Assembly: GCA_030685065.1 (NCBI GenBank)
Contig: JAUXQH010000169.1
Location: forward strand, 120,641 to 184,640
Reading direction: 5' to 3'
DNA length: 64,000 nucleotides
Origin: Pseudomonadota bacterium
GTDB lineage: Bacteria; Myxococcota_A; UBA796; SXON01
This document shows, piece by piece, positions 56,476-64,000 of this stretch. The first letter of the stretch is position 1, and the number at the start of each line of letters is the position of its first letter. Both the position numbers and the translations under genes were made by a program. The notes beneath the pieces were generated by a model, which was given only the letters and a program-made list of their open reading frames with translations, had not been told where the DNA came from and did no database searches.

Positions 56476-57855
56476 CTACTCCAGGTACCCGAGGGCCTCG
56501 AGCTGGGCGGTGTTCATGTCCGCGAGCACGTTCTCGGGAGTGGCGCCGCCCGCGTAGGAAGCCGCGAGGCCGTCGAGCGTGGTGCGTAGCGTCGTGACCC
56601 GCGCAGGTTCGGCGGCGGAGAGGTCGGTCATCTCCAGCGGGTCAGCGTCGAGGTTGTAGAGGCGCGTCACGTCGCGCAGCCCCTCGTAGTTCTGCTCGAT
56701 GGCGATGAGCTTCCACGGCCCGTCCAGCACCGCCTGGGCCACGGCCCGGCCCCGCCAGTCGATGTCGAAGAGCAGCGGCAACGCCGGGAGGGCCCCGCCG
56801 CGGAGGAGCGGGGTGAGCGAGCGGCCGTCCATCTGGGGGGCCGCCGGGGCGCCCGTCGCGGGGACGCCGAGGGCGTCGAGCACGGTGGGGACCAGGTCCG
56901 CGAGGCTCACGGGCTGGCGCACGACGGCCGCCGCCTTCTGTCCCGGGAGCTTGACCCAGAGAGGGACGTGCAACACCTCGCGGTGGAGGGAGTAGCCGTG
57001 GGAGAACCCGCCGTGGTCGAACAGCTCCTCGCCGTGATCGGCGGTGAGCACGATGAGAGCGTCGTCGTAGCGCCCCTTGGCCTTGAGCTGGTCCATCAGC
57101 CGGCCCACCTCGTCGGTCGCGTACCGGACCGAGGTGTCGTACTGCTCCTGCAAGCTCAGCGTCACGAGCGGCCCCACGCGCGAGCGGGACGCGACGTCCC
57201 CGCGCTTGAGGATGTCCCGCATCGCACCCTGGTAGTAGCGAAACCCCGACCGGGGCGGGCGCCCGAGGAGCGTGTCCCGCGCGTCCATCGGCACGTGGTA
57301 CGGACCGTGGCAGTTCATCGGCTGGAGATAAAGAAACGCGGGGCCGGTCGGATGCTGGTCGAGCCAGCCGAGGACCTCCGCCGTCATCGCGCCCGCGTGC
57401 GGATAGTCGAGGATGCCGCCGCCGAAGGTCGTGAACTGGTCGAACCCCTGGTCGAACCCGTTCTTCGGCGCGACGCTGACGTTGTGGGAGAACGCCGCCG
57501 TGCGCCAGCCGGCCCCTCGAAGGCGCTCCGCGAGCGTGTCGAGCGCGGCGGGCACGACGTCTCCGGGGTGACGCATGCCATGACGCAGCGGGTGCACGCC
57601 CGTCAGGATCGTGGTGGTGCTCGGGACGGTCCATGGGGCGGGCGCGTAGGCCGCGTCGAAGCGCGTGGCGTCGCGGACGAACCCGCTCAGGTTGGGGCTC
57701 GTCAACGCGGCGTGGCCGTACTGCATCAGCGCGTCCGCGCGCAGGGTGTCGAGCACCACGAACACGACGTCCGGCCCCTCCGCGCGGTAGGCGGCCGGAG
57801 CGCCGGGCCCGACCAGCGCACAGCCGACGAGCAGCGTGAGGAGCGGGACGACCAT
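56476..57855 (-). CDS. Sulfatase/alkaline-phosphatase-fold lipoprotein
   Basis: 459 aa, ATG 57855, two bases after the stop of the fusion gene. Lipobox LVGC after a short hydrophobic segment. Core motifs: FVVLDTLRADALMQYG (metal site), LTADHGEELFDHGGFSHG and a C-terminal AQLEALGYLE. The formylglycine position reads TVPST with no Cys or Ser in the first place, as in the relative at 1-1338, so true sulfatase activity is doubtful. An envelope location is inferred from the lipobox. Last gene of the ackA-pduL operon. Confidence 0.85.
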   Translation of the reverse strand: MVVPLLTLLVGCALVGPGAPAAYRAEGPDVVFVVLDTLRADALMQYGHAALTSPNLSGFVRDATRFDAAYAPAPWTVPSTTTILTGVHPLRHGMRHPGDVVPAALDTLAERLRGAGWRTAAFSHNVSVAPKNGFDQGFDQFTTFGGGILDYPHAGAMTAEVLGWLDQHPTGPAFLYLQPMNCHGPYHVPMDARDTLLGRPPRSGFRYYQGAMRDILKRGDVASRSRVGPLVTLSLQEQYDTSVRYATDEVGRLMDQLKAKGRYDDALIVLTADHGEELFDHGGFSHGYSLHREVLHVPLWVKLPGQKAAAVVRQPVSLADLVPTVLDALGVPATGAPAAPQMDGRSLTPLLRGGALPALPLLFDIDWRGRAVAQAVLDGPWKLIAIEQNYEGLRDVTRLYNLDADPLEMTDLSAAEPARVTTLRTTLDGLAASYAGGATPENVLADMNTAQLEALGYLE

Positions 57856-57857
57856 CG

Positions 57858-59801
57858 CTACTCCGCGGGCTTCCACCCGGACACCACGACCCATCGCCAA
57901 CAATCGGTGATCCGTCCGTCCGGCGCGATCTCGAAGGGGTGAACCGCGCGGACCTCGGCCGGGGCGTGGTGATACAAATCGCGGATCTGGTGGCGGTGGA
58001 TGACGGACGTCTCCCAGGTGTCGATCCAGGTGTCGATGTCCTCCCACTGGAGGACCTCGGTGACCTTCAGGTCCACGAACCCCGCGTTCGTCAGGAGGGC
58101 CACCAGATCGGCCTCCATCAGGTTGTTGAAGAAGAGCGGCTGCTTCTTCTTCACGATGCGGAACATCCAGGCGGCGTCGACCTCGGAGAACGGCACCCAC
58201 TGCCCGACGATGAATTGGCCGCCCGGCTTGCACACCCGGAACACCTCGGCCAGCGGGCGCTCGGGGTTCGGCAGGAGGTGGAGCACCTCGCGGTTGCACA
58301 CCAGATCGAACGAGGCCTCGGGGAACGGGATGTTGTACACGTCCCCCTGCACCACCTCGTCGAGGCGCTGGCGCGAGAGCTTGACCATCTCGGGGGTGAG
58401 ATCGAGCCCGGTGATGTGGCCGACCTTGCCGCGGAAGGCGTTGCCGACGACGCCGCTGCCGCAGCACACGTCGAGCACCTTCGCGTCGGGGCCGACCTTG
58501 CAGTGGGCGGCGTGCTCGGAGAGGATCGCGTCGTCCGTGATCCAGCGCGCGGAGGCGTGCCAGTTGGACGAGCGGATGCCGAACTGCTCGCGGTACACGT
58601 CGCGGGAGAAGTCGAGGTCCACGCGCTGATAGCGGGCGCGCTCGCTGGCGCGACGGGCGGCGGCGCGGGCGCGGGAGGCCTCGAGCGCGCGGCCCACGAT
58701 GGCGGCGGCCTGGGCGGGGTGGCCCACGAGCCACGCGGAGAGCGCGCCCGCGAGGACACGCTCCACGACGGCGGTGGCGGCGGGGGTGGTGAGGACGGCC
58801 TTGGTCTGCCCGTCGAATTCGGGCTCGGCCATGCGGACGGAGAGCACGGCGGTGAGCCCCTCGCGCAGGTCGTAGCCCGCGATGGACTCGGCGCCGTCGA
58901 GCAGGTGGGCGCTCGCGGCGTAGCCGTTGATGGCCTGGGTGAGCGCGGCGCGGAGGCCCTCGACATGGGTGCCTCCCTGGGGGGTGTGCACGCCGTTGAC
59001 GTAGGCCTGCACGTCCTCGGCGTAGGCGTGGGTCCATTGGAGGGCCACGTCGACCTGGATCCCCTTCCCCTCGCCGCGGAGGTGCGCGGGGTCGGCGTGC
59101 ACGGCCTCGCGCTCGCGGTTGAGCCACGCGACGAAGCCGGCGACGCCCGAGGCGTAGGCCCACGCCTCGGTGGCGCCAGCGAGGCGGTTGTCGTAGCGGA
59201 TGGCGAGGCCCTCGTTCAGGAAGGCCTGGGCGTGCAACCACGCGCGCAGGCGCGCGTCCGGGACGATCGGGTCGGGGAAGATGGTGGGATCGGGCGCGAA
59301 GTGGATGCGCGTGCCGTGCCCCTCGGGGTGGGCCGCGAGCCGGACCAGGGGCTCCACCACCTCGCCGCGCTCGAAGCGGGCGCGCCAGGCGCCGCCGTCT
59401 CGCTCGACGGAGAGGACCAGCCACGCGGACAGCGCGTTGACGCAGGAGACGCCGACGCCGTGCAGGCCCCCGGACGCGACGTAGGCCCCAACGCCGAACT
59501 TGCCGCCCGCGTGCAGGGTCGTGAGCACCACCTCGGCGGCGGAGCGCCCGCTCGGGAGGTCGTCGACCGGGATGCCGCGGCCATCGTCCCGGACCTCGAC
59601 CGAGCCGTCGAGGTGTACGGTCACCGCGATCGAGGCGCAGTGGCCGGCCAGGGCCTCGTCGACCGCGTTCTGGACGACCTCGACCACGAGGTTGAACACC
59701 CCCGCGGGCCCGGTGGAGCCGACGTACATCGCCGGGCGCCGCCGCACCGGCTCGAGGCCCTCGAGCACGGTGATCGAGGATGCGTCGTATCGTCGCGTCA
59801 C
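57858..59801 (-). CDS. GyrB ATPase-transducer domains fused to a SAM methyltransferase
   Basis: 647 aa, GTG 59801 after a GGGGAG ribosome site; the start overlaps the rubrerythrin-like stop (GTGA). Residues 1-391 are GyrB-like: LEGLEPVRRRPAMYVGS, E41 and N45 (catalytic base and Mg ligand), D72 in VRDDGRGIP, the lid GGLHGVGVS (111-119) and Q332-T-K334, the transducer ATP contact. D45 of E. coli GyrB is Gln44 here. The chain stops being GyrB where TOPRIM would begin and continues without a stop as a class I methyltransferase (394-647; VLDVCCGSG, GLDLTPEM, FDLVCNREVLHLL), which looks like a UbiE-type small-molecule enzyme. An internal GTG at 58622 could start a free methyltransferase, but no ribosome site is visible. 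Confidence 0.85.
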   Translation of the reverse strand: MTRRYDASSITVLEGLEPVRRRPAMYVGSTGPAGVFNLVVEVVQNAVDEALAGHCASIAVTVHLDGSVEVRDDGRGIPVDDLPSGRSAAEVVLTTLHAGGKFGVGAYVASGGLHGVGVSCVNALSAWLVLSVERDGGAWRARFERGEVVEPLVRLAAHPEGHGTRIHFAPDPTIFPDPIVPDARLRAWLHAQAFLNEGLAIRYDNRLAGATEAWAYASGVAGFVAWLNREREAVHADPAHLRGEGKGIQVDVALQWTHAYAEDVQAYVNGVHTPQGGTHVEGLRAALTQAINGYAASAHLLDGAESIAGYDLREGLTAVLSVRMAEPEFDGQTKAVLTTPAATAVVERVLAGALSAWLVGHPAQAAAIVGRALEASRARAAARRASERARYQRVDLDFSRDVYREQFGIRSSNWHASARWITDDAILSEHAAHCKVGPDAKVLDVCCGSGVVGNAFRGKVGHITGLDLTPEMVKLSRQRLDEVVQGDVYNIPFPEASFDLVCNREVLHLLPNPERPLAEVFRVCKPGGQFIVGQWVPFSEVDAAWMFRIVKKKQPLFFNNLMEADLVALLTNAGFVDLKVTEVLQWEDIDTWIDTWETSVIHRHQIRDLYHHAPAEVRAVHPFEIAPDGRITDCWRWVVVSGWKPAE

Positions 59802-60313
59802 GATGCGCTCCCCTTCCCGGGCGCGAGCTGCGCGAGGGCGTCCGCCAGCCGGCGCTCGTGGTGCTTGCGCGAGAGGACCATGGTGTCGAACCAGCTCGCG
59901 ATGTCCATGAAGCCCTCGGCCCGCGCGGTGCGGGCCATGTCGGGGAGCACGTCCTTCGCGTCGTGCTGCTGGACCGCCACCGCGGCGCGCACGTTCTGGG
60001 CGGTCTCTCCGAGGGGCAGGCCCACGAGGGGCTCGCCCGCCCGCATGAGGAAGTCGAGGTGGCCGTGGGCGTTGACCGCCTGGGACTCCGCGAGCTCGCG
60101 AAAGGTCCGCGCGACGTCGGGGTAGCCCTCGATCTCGGCGATGCGACCGAAGTATTCCCACATGCGGACCGCCTGCGAGTCGACCGAGAAGGCGGCGCGG
60201 AGGTTCTCGTGGGTGCGCGTGTCCCGCAGCTCCGGGTTCGGCGCGACCTGCCCCGCGTGCGGCGCGTCGCCCGCGTGCGGTGCGTCATCTCGAGGGGTCT
60301 TGGGCGCGTTCAT
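59798..60313 (-). CDS. Rubrerythrin-like protein lacking diiron ligands
   Basis: 171 aa, ATG 60313. The four-helix rubrerythrin pattern is easy to align (THENLRAAF..DSQA, EIEGYPDVARTFRELAE, HGHLDFL, LGETAQNVRAAV, TARAEGFMDIASWF). The iron ligands have changed: D45 for Glu, Q78 and N81 for the Glu/His of ExxH, Gln near 115 for Glu, S148/R149 for Glu; H152 remains. There is no rubredoxin domain. It is therefore unlikely to be a peroxide reductase and more likely a structural or binding protein. N-terminal DAPHAG is repeated twice. Coupled to the fusion gene by GTGA. Confidence 0.75.
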   Translation of the reverse strand: MNAPKTPRDDAPHAGDAPHAGQVAPNPELRDTRTHENLRAAFSVDSQAVRMWEYFGRIAEIEGYPDVARTFRELAESQAVNAHGHLDFLMRAGEPLVGLPLGETAQNVRAAVAVQQHDAKDVLPDMARTARAEGFMDIASWFDTMVLSRKHHERRLADALAQLAPGKGSAS

Positions 60314-60398
60314 GGTCTCGCGGGGAGAGACGGGGCCCTTAACGTACACCTGGGGGGCGACGTCGCCGGCGAGGAGCCCGCAGCAGGACCGCAATGCA

Positions 60399-62225
<1,827 letters not shown>

Positions 62226-62453
62226 GGGGCGTCCCGCTCGCGCTGCCTCCGGGGTCGGGCGAGCGTGCGAGCGCCCCCCTGGTAGCACCGGCTCCCGCGA
62301 CGGGTCCACCCCGTTCACGCCCCGAGCGCGAGAGCGGTGCGATTGGGAGCGCCGATGCTCCCGCCCCACACGCCTCGAGCCTTCGGTGGCGGGCGCGCTA
62401 TCTTTGGACCATCGGTCGAACGGACGTTTCGAATCGCGGCCGTAGGATCTGCC

Positions 62454-63029
62454 ATGTTCAACCACATGCACGCCCCCGCCGCAGGCACCCCGGCGTCGGC
62501 GTCGGGCCCGCTGCTCGACCCCGCGCTCACTCTCCGCGCCCCGGCCCTGACGCTCCGCGAAGGGATGATCGCGCATCGCGCGCGCGTGCCGGGCCTCATC
62601 ACCGCGGACGACGATCCGCTCATCGGCCCGCTCTTCGAGGGACACGACGCCTGTCACGTCGTGTTCGGATGCTCGACCGCGCCGCTGGACGAGGCGCGGG
62701 TGGACCTGTGGACGCTGTTCGGCACGACCATGACCGTCCGCCGGTACACCGCCTACCTCACCCACCCCGCGCTCGCGCCGATCTACGCCGCGTTCATGCG
62801 GTGGGACATGGCGCTGCCGTACCTCGGCTCCCTCGCGGACACGCCGCGGATCTGGTCGCGCGCGCGCGCCATGATCCGGCCCTGGGACTTCGACGCGTGG
62901 TCCAGGTGGGCCGACGTGCCGGTGGAGGAGATCCGCGCGACGTTCGGGATCCGGGTGCTCGGTCCCGCGGCATCCCACGCGACAATCCGACCCCGCGTCC
63001 CCCGCGAGGCATTAGACCGGGCCCCGTGA
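62454..63029 (+). CDS. Coq4-like protein
   Basis: 191 aa, ATG 62454 with AGGA about 7 nt upstream. The segment LFEGHDACHVVFGCST has the HDxxH zinc motif of Coq4 in the right setting (helix before, then VDLWTLFGTT), and the tail (WDFDAWSRWADVPVEEIRATFGI) fits the end of that family, where an L-x-x-R-x-x-F/LGI helix is common. Coq4 acts in ubiquinone-type quinone biosynthesis, recently linked to ring modification. Identity is by motif only. Its stop overlaps the next start (GTGA). Confidence 0.6.
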   Translation: MFNHMHAPAAGTPASASGPLLDPALTLRAPALTLREGMIAHRARVPGLITADDDPLIGPLFEGHDACHVVFGCSTAPLDEARVDLWTLFGTTMTVRRYTAYLTHPALAPIYAAFMRWDMALPYLGSLADTPRIWSRARAMIRPWDFDAWSRWADVPVEEIRATFGIRVLGPAASHATIRPRVPREALDRAP

Positions 63030-64000
63030 ACGACGCTCCCTCCGACCCGCCGCCCGCCGCCGACCTCGCCGACGCTGACCTCTCCGGCCCCACCCTCGCG
63101 GAGCGCGTCCGCGCGGCGACCGCGCTGCTCGAGGCGATCGTCGCGGATCGCGCCCTGCTCGCCCGCGTCCCCCGGGACGAGCGTACACGCCTGCTCCAGG
63201 CCGCGGGGCAGGCCTCCCGCCCGGACGCGGTCGATCGCCGGCGGCTGGTCAAGGCCGCGCGGCGCGAGCGCAAGGCCGACCGTGTGCAGCGGGACCAGCA
63301 GGTCCTCGACACCACCAGCATGCGCGCGATGCGACGCGCCTCGGTGTTCCTGACGCCGCAGTCGTTTCCGCCGGTTGCACCGGATCAGCTCGAGCAGCTC
63401 GACTCTCTCGGCGAGGTCGGCGCGCTCGAGGACGGTGGCGAGCCGCTCGACGACCGCGAGGTCATCGAGCCGCGCACCTGCTACATCTGCAAGCAGGGCT
63501 ACTCGGTGGTCCACCACTTCTACGACCAGCTCTGCCCCCCGTGCGCCGAGCTGAACTACGCCAAGCGCGGCGAGCTGGCGGACCTGCGCGGCCGCGTGGC
63601 GCTGCTCACCGGCGGGCGCGTGAAGATCGGCTACCAGGCGGGCATCAAGCTCCTACGGGCCGGCGTGCACCTCATCGTGACGACGCGCTTTCCGCGGGAC
63701 GCGGCGGAGCGATACGCGCGCGAGCCGGACTTCCCGGAGTGGGGCGATCGCCTGGAGATCTTCGGGCTCGACCTGCGCCACACCCCGAGCGTCGAGGCGT
63801 TCTGCGCGCACCTGCTCTCGACCCGCGATCGCCTCGACTTCATCGTCAACAACGCGTGCCAGACCGTGCGGCGCCCGCCCGACTTCTACCGGCACATGAT
63901 GGCGGCGGAGCTCGGGGCGCTCGACGCGCTGTCGGCCCCGGCGCGCCGGCTCCTCGGCGCCTACGAGGGGCTGCGCGGCTACCACATGTTGCCTGAGGCG
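63026..64000 (+). CDS. SDR-family oxidoreductase with Cys-knuckle extension (3' end outside window)
   Basis: 325 codons visible from GTG 63026, which overlaps the previous stop. Residues about 1-145 are a charged extension, then RTCYICKQGY and QLCPPCAELNY form two CxxC knuckles (likely zinc), directly followed by a Rossmann domain RGRVALLTGGRVKIGYQAGIKL and the SDR segment FIVNNACQTVRRPPDFY. The TGGRxKIG form of the TGxxxGxG motif and the Cys knuckles mark a distinct SDR subfamily. The catalytic Tyr is expected beyond the window. Substrate unknown. Confidence 0.8.
   Translation, partial: MNDAPSDPPPAADLADADLSGPTLAERVRAATALLEAIVADRALLARVPRDERTRLLQAAGQASRPDAVDRRRLVKAARRERKADRVQRDQQVLDTTSMRAMRRASVFLTPQSFPPVAPDQLEQLDSLGEVGALEDGGEPLDDREVIEPRTCYICKQGYSVVHHFYDQLCPPCAELNYAKRGELADLRGRVALLTGGRVKIGYQAGIKLLRAGVHLIVTTRFPRDAAERYAREPDFPEWGDRLEIFGLDLRHTPSVEAFCAHLLSTRDRLDFIVNNACQTVRRPPDFYRHMMAAELGALDALSAPARRLLGAYEGLRGYHMLPEA

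Noticed and set aside
59802..60288. Minus-strand 1270-codon frame that begins here and runs to 56476
   Set aside because: It passes through the fusion gene in a different frame before reaching the real sulfatase-fold frame at 57855; the upstream part has no motifs.
62226..62978. Upstream extension of the acetate kinase frame
   Set aside because: Acetate kinase begins at its usual VVNAGSSSLK start; the extension is antisense to the Coq4-like gene.

Overview
The window is about 70% GC. Gene starts are often GTG, many neighbours overlap through ATGA or GTGA, and lipoproteins with Asp/Thr-rich linkers (for example DTSDTAEE) are abundant. With the two-component, c-di-GMP and cellulose genes this suggests a Myxococcota (deltaproteobacterial-type) chromosome. 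That assignment is inference from style; there is no rRNA or marker gene here. I saw no tRNA, rRNA or CRISPR array.

Layout. 1-12.6 kb: envelope and peptide-turnover genes (sulfatase-fold lipoprotein cut by the window edge, helix-hairpin-helix lipoprotein, outer-membrane barrel, site-2-protease-like protein, M20 peptidase, Slt70-type lytic transglycosylase, M24-fold protein, secreted protein). 12.6-13.2 kb: intergenic repeats. 13.2-18.9 kb: response regulator, membrane histidine kinase, SulP transporter and a GAF-GGDEF diguanylate cyclase. 19.2-23.2 kb: secreted modular protein, metallophosphoesterase and a PilZ-like protein. 23.3-34.7 kb: a complete overlapping cellulose operon (bcsQ-like, bcsA, a zinc-ribbon membrane protein, bcsB, bcsZ, bcsC). 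A c-di-GMP producer and two PilZ-type receivers (the free protein and the BcsA C-terminus) lie within 10 kb and make a plausible control circuit.

34.7-35.9 kb holds a decayed mobile element. 35.9-46.5 kb: macro-domain protein, START-like protein, a six-gene minus-strand operon (MBL hydrolase, 54-aa protein, DUF5989-type protein, SGNH hydrolase, alkaline-phosphatase-fold protein, QueG-like Fe-S protein), and facing it two PAPS sulfotransferases with an amidinotransferase-fold enzyme. 46.5-53.9 kb: surface lipoproteins around an L-asparaginase. 53.9-56.4 kb: the intact copy of the mobile element, which encodes a Y1-type HUH nuclease (HLH and YxxxQ motifs) between 109-bp inverted repeats, then 135-bp tandem repeats and a solo element end.

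56.5-62.2 kb is a minus-strand operon read AckA-PduL fusion, rubrerythrin-like protein without its iron ligands, GyrB ATPase/transducer fused to a methyltransferase, sulfatase-fold lipoprotein. 62.4-64 kb: Coq4-like protein and an SDR cut by the window end.

The two best candidates for undescribed biology are (a) the Y1-HUH element family, whose copies and solo end start right at stop codons and carry GATACATC arrays, and (b) the GyrB(ATPase-transducer)-methyltransferase fusion, translationally coupled to the metal-free rubrerythrin-like protein.
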